DNA from: Streptomyces pactum
GTDB taxonomy: Bacteria > Actinomycetota > Actinomycetes > Streptomycetales > Streptomycetaceae
Direction of reading: 5' to 3'
NCBI RefSeq assembly: GCF_016031615.1
Contig: NZ_JACYXC010000001.1
Span: 248,001-312,000 of the forward strand
Length of the DNA stretch: 64,000 nucleotides
The notes beneath the pieces were generated by a model. That model worked only from the letters and a program-made list of their open reading frames with translations, was not told the origin of the DNA and made no database searches. Shown here piece by piece: positions 49,709 to 58,709 of this stretch (the stretch's first letter is position 1; each line of letters starts with the position of its first letter). A program made the translations under genes and the position numbers.

Positions 49709-50896
49709 ATGATGAAAGCGGTGACCTGGCACGGCAAGCGGGACGTACGGGTGGACACGGTGCCGGACCCGCAGATCACCGAACCGACGGACGCGATCGT
49801 GCGGATCACCTCCAGTGGCCTGTGCGGTTCCGACCTGCACCTGTACGAGGTGCTCGGCCCCTTCCTGGAGGAGGGGGACATCCTCGGTCACGAACCCATG
49901 GGGGTGGTGGAGGAGGTGGGTTCGGAGGTCACCGCGGTGCGGCCGGGCGACCGGGTGGTGATCCCGTTCAACGTGTCCTGCGGCACCTGCCACATGTGCC
50001 GGACGGGGCTGCACTCGCAGTGCGAGACCACCCAGGTGCGCCGGTACAACAGCGGCGCCTCGCTGTTCGGGTACACCAAGCTCTACGGCCAGGTGCCCGG
50101 CGGTCAGGCGGAGTACCTGCGGGTGCCGTTCGCCAACACCCTCCCGGTAAAGGTGCCGTCCGGTCCCCCGGACTCCCGCTTCGTCTTCCTCTCCGACGTC
50201 CTGCCCACCGCCTGGCAGGCGGTGGAGTACGCGGCCGTGCCGCCGGAGGGCAGCGTCTGCGTGCTGGGCCTGGGGCCGATCGGCGACATGGCCACCCGGA
50301 TCGCGAAGTTCCGGGGCGCGGGCCTGGTCATCGGCGTGGACCTGGTGCCCGAACGGCTGGAGCGGGCGCGGGCGCTGGGCATCACCGCGCTGGACCTGCG
50401 CGAGCACGGGGACGACCTGGCCGAGGTGATCCGGGACATGACCGACGGGCGCGGCCCGGACTCGGTGATCGACGCGGTCGGGATGGAGGCCCACGGGGCA
50501 CCGGCCGCCCGGCTCGCCCAGAACGCCACCGGGCTGCTGCCGTCCGCGCTGGCGGAGAAGCTGATGCGGCGTGCGGGGGTGGACCGGCTGGCGGCCCTGT
50601 ACACGGCCATCGACGTGGTGCGCCGGGGCGGGACCATCTCCATCAGCGGTGTCTACGGCGGGATGACCGACCCGCTGCCGATGCTCACCCTGTTCGACAA
50701 GCAGATCCAGCTGCGCATGGGGCAGGCGAACGTCCACCGGTGGGTGGACGACATCCTGCCGCTGCTGACCGACGGTGACCCGCTGGGCGCCGAGGGGTTC
50801 GCCACCCACGAGGTGCCGCTGACCGACGCCCCCTGGGCCTACCGGACCTTCCAGAACAAGTCCGACGGCATGGTCAAGCTCCTGTTCAAGCCCTGA
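49709..50896 (+). CDS. Zinc-dependent alcohol dehydrogenase (formaldehyde dehydrogenase-like)
   Basis: 395 residues. Catalytic zinc: Cys in SSGLCGSDLHLYE and His-Glu in LGHEPMGVVEEVG. Structural zinc loop: VSCGTCHMCRTGLHSQC with four Cys. NAD-binding GLGPIGDMATRIAKFRGAG. The closest described group is glutathione-independent formaldehyde dehydrogenase. The insertion at about 265-300 is typical of that group. Start ATG 49709 with GGGAGG 3-4 nt upstream; ATG 49712 possible. Oxidises an alcohol or aldehyde, probably stress-induced. Confidence 0.9.
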   Translation: MMKAVTWHGKRDVRVDTVPDPQITEPTDAIVRITSSGLCGSDLHLYEVLGPFLEEGDILGHEPMGVVEEVGSEVTAVRPGDRVVIPFNVSCGTCHMCRTGLHSQCETTQVRRYNSGASLFGYTKLYGQVPGGQAEYLRVPFANTLPVKVPSGPPDSRFVFLSDVLPTAWQAVEYAAVPPEGSVCVLGLGPIGDMATRIAKFRGAGLVIGVDLVPERLERARALGITALDLREHGDDLAEVIRDMTDGRGPDSVIDAVGMEAHGAPAARLAQNATGLLPSALAEKLMRRAGVDRLAALYTAIDVVRRGGTISISGVYGGMTDPLPMLTLFDKQIQLRMGQANVHRWVDDILPLLTDGDPLGAEGFATHEVPLTDAPWAYRTFQNKSDGMVKLLFKP

Positions 50897-51045
50897 CCCC
50901 CTCGACCCCGCGTGCGTCCGCGGACGGCCCGGCGCGCCCGGGCCGTCCGGCCACCCACCGGGTACCGGTACCGGTCGTCCGGGACCGGTCCTGCCCGCGA
51001 CCCCCTGACCATCCCGACCGTGCGAAGCGTCATCCGAGGAGAGAC

Positions 51046-51930
51046 ATGAGCGATCAGCGACCGTCCGATCCCACCGAGCGGTACCCGCGGCCCACCTTCC
51101 CGCAGCAGGACCAGGAGCACCCCGGCGACACCGAGCGCATGGAGCCCCGCCCCGACCACGGTGAGTCGTCCTACCGCGGCAGCGGTCGCCTGGAAGGACG
51201 GCACACGGTGATCACCGGTGGCGACTCGGGGATCGGCCGCGCGGTGGCCCTGGCGTTCGCGCGGGAGGGCGCCGATGTGCTCTTCGCGTACCTGCCGGAG
51301 GAGGAGAAGGAGGCCGAGGAGACGGTACGGCTGGTCACCGAGGCGGGCCGGCGCGCGGTCCCGGTCGCCTGCGACATCCGCGAGGAGGCCGCCTGCCGCG
51401 AGCTGATCGACCGCGCGGTCGACGAGTTCGGCCGTATCGACGTCCTGGTCAACAACGCGGCGTACCAGATGTCGCAGCCCGACGGCATCGAGAAGATCAG
51501 CACCGAGCAGTTCGACCGGGTGGTGCGGACCAATCTGTACGGCATGTTCTGGCTGTCGAAGATGGCGGTCCCGCACATCCCGGCCGGCGGCAGCATCATC
51601 AACACCACCTCGGTGCAGGCGTACAAGCCCAGTCCGCACCTGCTGGACTACGCCACCACCAAGGGCGGCATCGTCACCTTCACCCAGGGGCTGGCGGCGA
51701 CCCTGGTGGACCGGGGCATCCGGGTGAACGCGGTGGCGCCGGGCCCGGTGTGGACGCCGCTGATCCCGGCCACCATGCCGGACACCGAGGAGTTCGGGGC
51801 GCAGGCCCCGCTGGGGCGGGCCGCGCAGCCGGCCGAACTGGCCCCCGCGTACGTCTTCCTCGCCTCCGACGAGGCGAGCTACATCACCGCGGAGATCGTC
51901 AACGCCACCGGCGGCACCCCGCTGCCGTGA
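51046..51930 (+). CDS. Short-chain dehydrogenase/reductase (YhdF/GSP39-like)
   Basis: 294 residues. Polar N-terminal extension of about 45 residues (YPRPTFPQQDQEHPGD) is typical of this general-stress SDR branch. Classical SDR then: TGGDSGIGRAVALAFAREGA, NNAAY, Ser in INTTSVQAY, catalytic Tyr and Lys in YATTKGG, APGPVWTPLI, ASYITAEIVNATGG. NAD(P)-dependent, substrate unknown. GAGGAGAG upstream of ATG. Related SDRs are sigma-B-type stress genes, which suits its company here. Confidence 0.9.
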   Translation: MSDQRPSDPTERYPRPTFPQQDQEHPGDTERMEPRPDHGESSYRGSGRLEGRHTVITGGDSGIGRAVALAFAREGADVLFAYLPEEEKEAEETVRLVTEAGRRAVPVACDIREEAACRELIDRAVDEFGRIDVLVNNAAYQMSQPDGIEKISTEQFDRVVRTNLYGMFWLSKMAVPHIPAGGSIINTTSVQAYKPSPHLLDYATTKGGIVTFTQGLAATLVDRGIRVNAVAPGPVWTPLIPATMPDTEEFGAQAPLGRAAQPAELAPAYVFLASDEASYITAEIVNATGGTPLP

Positions 51931-52028
51931 GGCGTCCTCTCCGCGCCGTTCGACGACCGACCGCCGGCCGCCCACCGGCCGGCACCCGGCCCGCCCCGCC
52001 GGCGGGCCCGATCTGGAGGTGATGCACC

Positions 52029-52439
52029 GTGCCGGGACGCGAGGAGCTCCCGTCCACCCTGGAACGTTCGGACGACGCCGCGCAGCGCACCTGGATCAAG
52101 GCGCACGACTCGGCCGTGGAGCAGTACGGCGAGGGAGAACGCGCCCACCGGGTGGCGTTCAGCGCCCTGAAGCACACCCACGAGAAGGTCGGCGACCACT
52201 GGGAGCGCAAGGAGAAGGGGCGCAAGGGCCCCTCCGATCCGCTCGCCGCGCGGCCCCGGCGGACCGGCGGCCGCAGCGGCGAGGGGGTGGACGAGAACGC
52301 CTCCAAGGAACACCTGTACGACATCGCCAGGCGGCTGGACATCCCGGGCCGGTCCCGGATGGGCAAGTCCGAGCTGCTGTCCGCGATCCGCAAGGAGAAC
52401 CGCTCCCGGACCCGGGAAGCGCGGGAGGAGCAGGCATGA
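52029..52439 (+). CDS. ChaB-family protein with Rho-N-like C-terminus
   Basis: 136 residues. ChaB domain 1-60 (LPSTLERSDDAAQRTWIKAH, EQYGEGERAHRVAFSALKH), basic linker, then a SAP/Rho N-terminal-like helix pair (ASKEHLYDIARRLDIPGRSR, MGKSELLSAIRKE). This pairing is common in actinobacteria and probably binds nucleic acid; role unknown. GTG 52029 after GGAGGTGATG. Its stop overlaps the next start (ATGA). Confidence 0.85.
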   Translation: MPGREELPSTLERSDDAAQRTWIKAHDSAVEQYGEGERAHRVAFSALKHTHEKVGDHWERKEKGRKGPSDPLAARPRRTGGRSGEGVDENASKEHLYDIARRLDIPGRSRMGKSELLSAIRKENRSRTREAREEQA

Positions 52440-52792
52440 ACGACCGGCGATCCGACGAGCTGCCGCTCGCCGACTACGACCGGCTCGCCGCGGGCGACCT
52501 GGGGCACCGCATCCGGTCGCTGGGCACGGAGGAGCTGGAGACCCTGCTGCGGTACGAGCGCGAGCACGCGCGCCGGGCCGGGGCGCTGCAGGTGCTGACC
52601 GCGCGGCTGGAGCAGCTCAAGCGGGGCGCCACGCCGTCGCCGGGCGGGGAGTCCGCGACGACGCCCCCGGGGGACTCCGGGGCGTCGGGCGGATCCCCGG
52701 TGTCCCCGCAGACGGCGGCGGAGCCGGTGCACCCGCCGCCGCACGGCACCCCGGCGCAGCCGGCGAAGCCCAAGGGCGACGCCATGGGCTGA
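52436..52792 (+). CDS. Conserved actinobacterial hypothetical protein
   Basis: 118 residues. Conserved N-terminal part (LPLADYDRLAAGDLGHRIRS, LGTEELETLLRYEREHARRA) forms a short helical domain found in actinobacterial proteins of unknown role; the rest is a Pro/Ala/Gly/Thr disordered tail. Translationally coupled to the ChaB gene by ATGA, so the two probably act together. Confidence 0.75.
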   Translation: MNDRRSDELPLADYDRLAAGDLGHRIRSLGTEELETLLRYEREHARRAGALQVLTARLEQLKRGATPSPGGESATTPPGDSGASGGSPVSPQTAAEPVHPPPHGTPAQPAKPKGDAMG

Positions 52793-53300
52793 CGGCCGGA
52801 CAGGCCTGGCGGGGCCTGACGCCTTCGACGGCCCCGACGGGCCTGTGGTCCCGTGGTCCCCGGTGGTCGGCTGGTCCCCGGTGGTCGGAACACGTGTCGT
52901 GTGCCGACCACCGGGGACCTTGTTCGTCCGCCCGGCCGCTTGTGGCCCTTCCGCCTCCGCCCTGGGCCGTTTCGGCGGGAGGCCGGGGTGTCGAGGCCGG
53001 GGTGTCAGGGCTGAGCCCGTCGGCAGGGGCGGGCCGCGCCGGCTCCTGCGCTCCACGCCGTTCCGCTGCGCTCGGCCTTCGGCACCGTTCGGCCGTTCGG
53101 CTTCGCTCGGCCGTTGCCGGCCGTTCGACGTTCGGCATCGGCGTCGGCATCGGCGTCGGCGTCGGCATTGGACGTTGGGCGTTGGGCGTCCCGGCCGCAG
53201 GCGCGCCGCCCGGCACCCGGTTCCGCGCCCGACCACCCGTCACCCGACGCCCCGGGTCCCCGTGCCGCACGGCGTGCGGCACGGGGCCCCGGGGCGGTCG
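52793..53300. other. Intergenic stretch with repeats and terminator
   Basis: 508 nt. Holds a direct repeat of GGTCCCCGGTGGTCGG (52855-52870 and 52873-52888), the long hairpin listed next, and a microsatellite-like run of GGC(A/G)TCGGC units at about 53133-53170. Between convergent genes; no gene supported. Confidence 0.55.
52873..52919. terminator. Long hairpin, 16-bp perfect stem extended to 22 pairs
   Basis: GGTCCCCGGTGGTCGG (52873-52888) is exactly complementary to 52904-52919; beyond one mismatch ACACG and CGTGT extend the stem to loop TGT. A T-rich TTGTTC follows. A strong terminator for the ChaB operon. Confidence 0.75.
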
Positions 53301-54107
53301 TCAGGGGCGGCGCCAGCTGTCGTCGGTGAGGTGGGAACCGGCCATCGGCCCCATCCGCAGCATGCCGCCGTCCACCGCCCAGGAGGCGCCGGTGACGTAA
53401 CCGGAGCGCTCCCCCGCCAGGAAGGCGATGACCGCGGCCACCTCGCGGGCGTCGCCGGGCCGCCCCAGCGGGACGCCGGGCCGGTGGCGGCCGGTCACCT
53501 CCACGTCCTCCTGGCCGGTCATCGGGGTGGCGATCTCGCCGGGCGCCACGGCGTTGACCAGGATGCCGTGTTCGGCCAGTTCCAGCGCCATCACCTGGGT
53601 GAGCAGCCCGAGGCCGCCCTTGGCCGCGCAGTACGGGGCGGCGCCGACCCGCGGCTGGTGCTCGTGGACGCTGGTGACGTTGACGATCCGGCCCCCGCCG
53701 CCCTGGGCGATCATGCGGCGGGCGGCGTTCCGGCCGCACAGGAACGGGCCGAGCAGGTCGATGTCGAGGACCTCGCGGAAGGTGGCGAGGTCGAGTTCGA
53801 CGAACGGGGTGGCGGTTCCGGTGCCGGCGTTGTTGACCAGTACCCCGATCCCGCCGAGCCGGTCCGCCAGCCGGTCGACGGCCTCGGTGGCCTCCGGCAG
53901 CCGGGTCAGGTCCATGTGCTCGGTCTCGGCCCGGCGGCCGGCGGCCCGGACCTCGGCGGCCGTCTCCTCGGCGCCTTCGCGGTCGGTGTTCCAGGTGATT
54001 CCGACGTCCATGCCGTCCCGGGCCAGGGCCACCGCGGTGGCCCGGCCGATGCCGGAGTCGGCGCCGGTCACCACGGCAACGGCCGGCCGGGTACCGGTGG
54101 TGGTCAT
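53301..54107 (-). CDS. Short-chain dehydrogenase/reductase
   Basis: 268 residues: VVTGADSGIGRATAVALARD, NTDREGAEETAAEVRAAG, LVNNAGTGT, Ser in NVTSVHEHQPR, catalytic Tyr-x-x-x-Lys in YCAAKGG, VAPGEIATPMTG, and the glucose-1-dehydrogenase-like ending VTGASWAVDGGM. NAD(P)-dependent oxidoreductase. AGGAGGCAGCAG before ATG 54107. Last gene on the strand of the heptose operon; it is not an HldD-type epimerase, so its link to the pathway is unproven. Confidence 0.9.
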   Translation of the reverse strand: MTTTGTRPAVAVVTGADSGIGRATAVALARDGMDVGITWNTDREGAEETAAEVRAAGRRAETEHMDLTRLPEATEAVDRLADRLGGIGVLVNNAGTGTATPFVELDLATFREVLDIDLLGPFLCGRNAARRMIAQGGGGRIVNVTSVHEHQPRVGAAPYCAAKGGLGLLTQVMALELAEHGILVNAVAPGEIATPMTGQEDVEVTGRHRPGVPLGRPGDAREVAAVIAFLAGERSGYVTGASWAVDGGMLRMGPMAGSHLTDDSWRRP

Positions 54108-55203
54108 CTGCTGCCTCCTGGGGTGAGTGTCGTACGGGGCCTGCGCACGGTGGTGGGGCCGGCCGGGCCGGGGCCGGGCCGGTGGCGGCGGCGACCGCGG
54201 CGAGCACCTCGGGCACGCCGATCCGCAGCAGCCGCGGGTCCGGCCGGGTGCCGTGCGCGTCACCCGGCCGCGGGGCCGTGCTGTCGGGGTGCCACAGCAC
54301 GCGGTGCCGGTGCAGCGGCGGCGGGCCCCACAGCCGGGGGGCCACCGGGCCGAACAGCACCACCGAGGGGGTGCCCAGCGCGGTGGCCAGGTGGGCCGGG
54401 CCGGTGTCCCCGACGACCACCACGCGGGCCTGCGCGAGCACCGCGGCCAGGTCGGGGAAGGGCACGTCGCCGGTGCCGCCGAGCACCGCGGCGGGGGGCA
54501 GCCCGGCGCCGGCGGCCACCGCCCGGGCCAGCGGTGCCTCCCCGGCCCCGGCGGTGATCACCACGCGGTGTCCGGCCTCCCGCCAGCGCCCGGGCCACCG
54601 CTGCGAACCGCCGGGCCGGCCAGCGGCGGGCGGCGGCGTCCGCGCCGGGGTGGACCACCACCGCGCCGGGGGCCGGCGAGGGCGGGCGGGCGGCGGGATG
54701 CGCAGGTCGCCGGGGTCGGCGGGGATGCCGTACCAGCGCAGCAGCCGGCACCACCGGCCGCGCTCGTGCTCGTCCTCGCGCCACACCGGGCCGGGCACCG
54801 CCTCGCCGGGCCGGGCGTACGCCAGCAGCCGGGCGGGGCGCAGCGCGGCGAGCAGCCGGTGGCTGGGCGGGCCGTTGCCGTGCAGGTCGACCGCGAGATC
54901 GGGGGGCGGACCGGTCCACTCCAGGCGGTCCGGGACGGCTCGGTCCGCGGCGGTGGTGGGGAGCAGGGTGTGGACGGTTCCGGTGGCGGCCACCGCCTCG
55001 GCGAGCCGGCCGGGGGCCGCCAGCACCAGTTCGTGGCCGGGGTGGGCGCGGCGCAGGGCGCGCAGCGCGGGCACCGCGGTGAGCAGGTCGCCCAGTCCCA
55101 GGGCGCGCAGCACCAGCAGCCGGGGCCGGGCGCCGGGCGCGGTGCGGGCTCCGCGGTCGGGCGCGGCGCCGGCCCCGGCGGCGGGGCGCGGGGAGCGGTT
55201 CAT
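54104..55203 (-). CDS. Glycosyltransferase family 9 (heptosyltransferase-like), with frame breaks
   Basis: Start ATG 55203 overlaps the hldE stop (ATGA). RPRLLVLRALGLGDLLTAVP and LDLAVDLHGN-like text, then VVVVGDTGPAHLATALGTPS and VLFGPVAP, show a GT9/RfaF-type GT-B fold that transfers heptose from ADP-heptose. Residues about 175-205 read as nonsense in this frame, but the next frame gives APGAVVVHPGADAAARRWPA, so indels are present near 54690 and 54590. The main frame also lacks a stop here; a third shift near 54150 would end the protein at TGA 54106-54104, overlapping the SDR start. Stop position therefore inferred. Confidence 0.7.
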
Positions 55204-56633
55204 GCGCGCCCCGGGCGGGCGGTGGGCGCCAGGGCGGCGCGGCGGGCGAGTTCGGTGGTGGACCGGCCGTCGAGGTAGGGCAGGACCAGCGCCTGGCCCT
55301 GCCACTCGCGCACCACGGCCGCCTCGGGGAGTTCGTCGAGGGTGTAGTCGCCGCCCTTGACCCACACGTCGGGGCGCAGGGTGCGCAGCAGTCGTTCGGG
55401 GGTGTCCTCGTCGAAGACGGCGACCGCGTCGACACAGCCCAGACCGGCGAGCACCGAGACCCGGTCGGCGACCGGGGTGAGGGGTCTGCCGGGGCCCTTG
55501 AGGCGGCGGACCGAGGCGTCGGAGTTGACGCAGACGATGAGGCAGTCGCCGACCCGGCGGGCGTTCTGCAGCAGGCCGACGTGGCCGGCGTGGAGCAGGT
55601 CGAAGCAGCCGCCGGTGGCCACCACGGTGCCGCCGCGGGCGCGGACCCGGGCGGCGAGGGCGTGGGCGTCCGCCGCCGGGGGCGCCGGCGGGCCGGCCGG
55701 GTGCGGCGGTTCGGCGGGCTCCCACAGGCGGGGCGCGGCGGCGCCGCCGTCGGCGACGAACCGCGCCGCGTCGGTCACGGCCCGCTGGACGGCCTCCTCG
55801 GGGAGGGCGCCGTCGGCGAGCGCGCGGGCGGCGGTGGCGGCGAACCGGTCGCCGGCGCCGCAGGGGTCGCCGTGCGCGGTGAGCGGTGCCGGGACGTACA
55901 TCGGGTTGTCCTCGCCGGGCCGGGCGAGGATCGCGCCGCGTTCACCGAGGGTGACGGTGACGGCGGCGCAGCCCCAGGCCTCGGCGAGCCGGGCGCCGCG
56001 CCGGCCGTGGTCGCGGAGCGCGTCGCCGCCCTCGGCCGCCGTGGCGCCCGGGGACGCGGCCGCGGTCAGGGTCCGGGCCTCGGCGGCGTTGGGGGTGGCG
56101 AGCCGGGCGCCGGCCACCGGGATGTCGCCGCGCGGGTGCGGGTCCCACACCAGCGGCACCCGGCGGGCGGCCTCGGCGAGCAGTTCGCGGGCGGCGCCGG
56201 CGGTGCCGCGTCCGTAGTCGGCGACGAGCACGGCGCGCGCCTCGCGCAGCACGGCGCGCACCTGGCCGCCGGGGGCGCCGGGGGTGCCGTGGCCGCGGTC
56301 CACCCGGACCAGCGGGCGGCCGTCGGCCATGACCCGCGTCTTGACCGGCAGGCTCCCGCTGTACGGGAGTTCGACGAGGTGGACCCGGGGGCCCAGGGCG
56401 GCGCGCACCCGGTCGGCCGCCGGGCTCTCGCCGAGTCCGGTGACCAGCACCACCTCGTGGCCGGTGTCGGCGGCGAGCCAGGCCGCCAGGCCCGCGCCGC
56501 CGGGCCGGCTGCGGTCGGAGCGGACGTCGACGACCGGGGCCGGGGCGTCCGGGGCGAGGCGGGAGGCGGTGCCGTCGATGTCCTGGTCCAGGAGGGTGTC
56601 GCCGAGGACCACCAGGGGTGGCTGCCGGGTCAT
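55200..56633 (-). CDS. hldE: Bifunctional heptose-7-phosphate kinase / heptose-1-phosphate adenylyltransferase
   Basis: 477 residues, the fused E. coli HldE (RfaE) layout. N-terminal PfkB kinase (1-310): VVLGDTLLDQDIDG, RPGGAGLAAWLAADTGHEVV, ATPNAAEA and the base in DPCGAGDRFAATAAR. C-terminal nucleotidyltransferase (about 340-477): VATGGCFDLLHAGHVGLLQN with the HxGH motif, and VNSDASVRRLKGPGRPL. It makes the 1,7-bisphosphate and then ADP-heptose. Overlaps both neighbours by ATGA. An ADP-heptose enzyme in a Gram-positive is unusual and informative. Confidence 0.94.
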   Translation of the reverse strand: MTRQPPLVVLGDTLLDQDIDGTASRLAPDAPAPVVDVRSDRSRPGGAGLAAWLAADTGHEVVLVTGLGESPAADRVRAALGPRVHLVELPYSGSLPVKTRVMADGRPLVRVDRGHGTPGAPGGQVRAVLREARAVLVADYGRGTAGAARELLAEAARRVPLVWDPHPRGDIPVAGARLATPNAAEARTLTAAASPGATAAEGGDALRDHGRRGARLAEAWGCAAVTVTLGERGAILARPGEDNPMYVPAPLTAHGDPCGAGDRFAATAARALADGALPEEAVQRAVTDAARFVADGGAAAPRLWEPAEPPHPAGPPAPPAADAHALAARVRARGGTVVATGGCFDLLHAGHVGLLQNARRVGDCLIVCVNSDASVRRLKGPGRPLTPVADRVSVLAGLGCVDAVAVFDEDTPERLLRTLRPDVWVKGGDYTLDELPEAAVVREWQGQALVLPYLDGRSTTELARRAALAPTARPGRA

Positions 56634-57304
56634 GAGACACCTCCGGAGCCCAGCGGCCGGCCGGCGCGCAGCGCGCGGCGGCGGGCGCGGCCGGTGCCGA
56701 CGGCGGCGGGCGGGCGGGCCCGGTGGGTGTGCCCGGCCGCGGCGTCGAAGGCCTCGCACAGGATGTGCAGCGCCACCAGGTGGGTCTCCTGGACGGCGGC
56801 GCTGCTGGGCGCCTCGACGGCGAGGGTCTCGTCGCTGCGGGCGGCCAGCGGGTTGGGGCGCGGCCCGGTCATCGCCCACACCCGCAGCCCGGCCGAGCGG
56901 CCCTGCTCGGCGGCGCCGATCAGGTTGGGGCTGCGGCCGGAGGTGGACATCAGCACCAGCACGTCGCCGGGCCGGCCGTGGGCGGCGACCTGGCGGGCGA
57001 ACAGTTCCTCGAAGCCGTAGTCGTTGCCGATGGCGGTGACGGTGGAGGTCTCGGCGTGCAGGGCGATGGCGGAGTAGGCGGGGCGTTCGTCGCGGTAGCG
57101 GCCGACGAGTTCGGCGGTCAGGTGCTGGGCCTGGGCGGCGCTGCCGCCGTTGCCGGCGGCGAGCAGGCGCCCGCCGAAGGGCAGCACCGCGGCGAGGTGG
57201 TGTCCCCAGGAGACGACCCGGTCCAGGTCGCGGGTGCACAGGCCGGCCAGGGCCTCCTGGAGGACTCGGCAGTGCTCGTGTGCTGCGCGCGTCGCATCGG
57301 TCAT
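56630..57304 (-). CDS. gmhA: Sedoheptulose-7-phosphate isomerase
   Basis: 224 residues, SIS fold: GGRLLAAGNGGSAAQAQHLT, AELVGRYRDERPAYSAIALH, LMSTSGRSPNLIGAA and VQETHLVALHILCEAF (Glu/His that bind zinc) are diagnostic of GmhA. Converts sedoheptulose 7-phosphate to D-glycero-D-manno-heptose 7-phosphate. About 25 extra Arg-rich residues at the C-terminus. First of the hldE-coupled pair (ATGA overlap). 82 nt after the GT4 gene, the only sizeable gap in the operon. Confidence 0.93.
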   Translation of the reverse strand: MTDATRAAHEHCRVLQEALAGLCTRDLDRVVSWGHHLAAVLPFGGRLLAAGNGGSAAQAQHLTAELVGRYRDERPAYSAIALHAETSTVTAIGNDYGFEELFARQVAAHGRPGDVLVLMSTSGRSPNLIGAAEQGRSAGLRVWAMTGPRPNPLAARSDETLAVEAPSSAAVQETHLVALHILCEAFDAAAGHTHRARPPAAVGTGRARRRALRAGRPLGSGGVS

Positions 57305-57386
57305 GGCTGTCCGGGGCCGTGCCGCGTGCCGCGGATGCGGCGGGCGGCGCCGGGTCCCCGTACCTCCTTCACACGTGTCGGTGCGG

Positions 57387-58709
57387 TCAGGCACGGCGGG
57401 AGGCCGCGGGGGTCAGGGGCCGGGTGTCGCGGCGGCGGAGCCGCATGTCGCGGTAGATGTGGTCGGTGGCGGCGGCGACGCGGTCCCAGCGGAAGCGGCT
57501 GAGGACCCGGCGGCGGCCGGCGGCGCCGCAGGCGGCGCGGCGGGCCGGGGAGGCGAGCAGGCCGGCGGTGGCCTCGGCGAGGGCGACCGGGTCGCCGGGG
57601 CGTACCAGCCGGCCGGTCGCCGGGTCGTCCACGGTGTCCCGGTGGCCGCCGACGGCGCTGGCCACCACGGGGGTGCCGCAGGCCATCGCCTCCAGCGGCA
57701 CGATGCCGAACGGTTCGTAGTCGGCGGGGCAGAGCACCACGTCGGCGGTGCGCAGCAGGGCCGGGACGCGGGAGCGGGGCAGGCCGCCGGTGAAGTGGAC
57801 CCGGTCGGCGACGCCCAGGTCGGCGGCGAGGGCGCGCAGCCGCCGGACCTCGGGGTCGGCGTCGTGCAGCGGCGCCGGCGGGCCGCCGGCGACGACGAGT
57901 TCGGCGTCGGGGATGAGGGCGAGGGCGGCGATGGACAGGGCGGCGCCCTTGCGGGGCACCAGCCGGCCGATCTGGACGAGCAGGTGCCGGTCGGTGCGGC
58001 GGGGGACGCCGGGGCCGCGGGGCGAGAAGCGGTACGGGTCCACGCCGCACGGGACGACGTCGATCCACCGTTCGTCCAGTCCCATGGCGAGGAGTTCGGA
58101 GACCTCGTCGCGGCAGGTGGCGATGGTGCGGTCGCAGCCGGCGCCGACCTCGGTCTCCCAGGCGACGCGTTCGGCGGGGCTGGTGTCGGCGTCCCGCTGG
58201 TGGCGTCTTTTGACCGTGCCGAGCGCGTGGTAGGTGTGCGCGAAGGGCAGGTCGAGCCGGCGGGCGGCGTGCAGGGTGGCGACCCCGGACATCCAGAAGT
58301 GGGAGTGGACCACGTCGGGCGGCTCGGCGCGCCAGCGGCGTTCCAGGTACTGCCCGAAGCGGGCCATGTGGGGCAGGAGTTCGTCCTTGGGCAGGGGCTC
58401 GGGAGGGCCGGCGGGTACGTGGATCACCTCCACCCCGGGGCGCAGCGGCACGCGTTCGGGGAGGTCGGGGGCGTCCCGGCGGGTGTGGACCACCACGTGG
58501 TGGCCGCGGTCGGCGAGGGCGCCGGCGAGGGCGGCCACGTGGACGTTCTGGCCGCCGGCGTCCCGGCCGCCGAGGGTGGCGAGCGGGCTGGCGTGTTCGG
58601 AGACCAGCGCGATGTGCAGGGCGGCGGGCGGCAGTTGCGGGTCGTGGCCGCCGCGGGCGCGGTGGCGGGCCGGGGTGCGCCGGCCGCCGGTGCGGTGGAT
58701 GCGCGGCAT
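57387..58709 (-). CDS. Glycosyltransferase family 4 (GT-B, MshA-like)
   Basis: 440 residues. IALVSEHASPLATLGGRDAG, GGQNVHVAALAGALADRGHH, VVHSHFWMSGVATLHAARRL, LVQIGRLVPRKGAALSIAAL, LCPADYEPFGIVPLEAMACG (E-x7-E) and TPVVASAVGGHRDTV are the GT4 retaining hallmarks, closest in layout to sucrose-synthase/MshA-like enzymes. Substrate not certain; ADP- or NDP-sugar. TGATG overlap couples it to the upstream glycosyltransferase gene. Confidence 0.9.
   Translation of the reverse strand: MPRIHRTGGRRTPARHRARGGHDPQLPPAALHIALVSEHASPLATLGGRDAGGQNVHVAALAGALADRGHHVVVHTRRDAPDLPERVPLRPGVEVIHVPAGPPEPLPKDELLPHMARFGQYLERRWRAEPPDVVHSHFWMSGVATLHAARRLDLPFAHTYHALGTVKRRHQRDADTSPAERVAWETEVGAGCDRTIATCRDEVSELLAMGLDERWIDVVPCGVDPYRFSPRGPGVPRRTDRHLLVQIGRLVPRKGAALSIAALALIPDAELVVAGGPPAPLHDADPEVRRLRALAADLGVADRVHFTGGLPRSRVPALLRTADVVLCPADYEPFGIVPLEAMACGTPVVASAVGGHRDTVDDPATGRLVRPGDPVALAEATAGLLASPARRAACGAAGRRRVLSRFRWDRVAAATDHIYRDMRLRRRDTRPLTPAASRRA

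Noticed and set aside
53301..54107. The SDR as the missing HldD heptose epimerase
   Set aside because: Motifs are those of classical glucose-dehydrogenase-like SDRs (YCAAK, DGGM ending), not the extended SDR fold of HldD.
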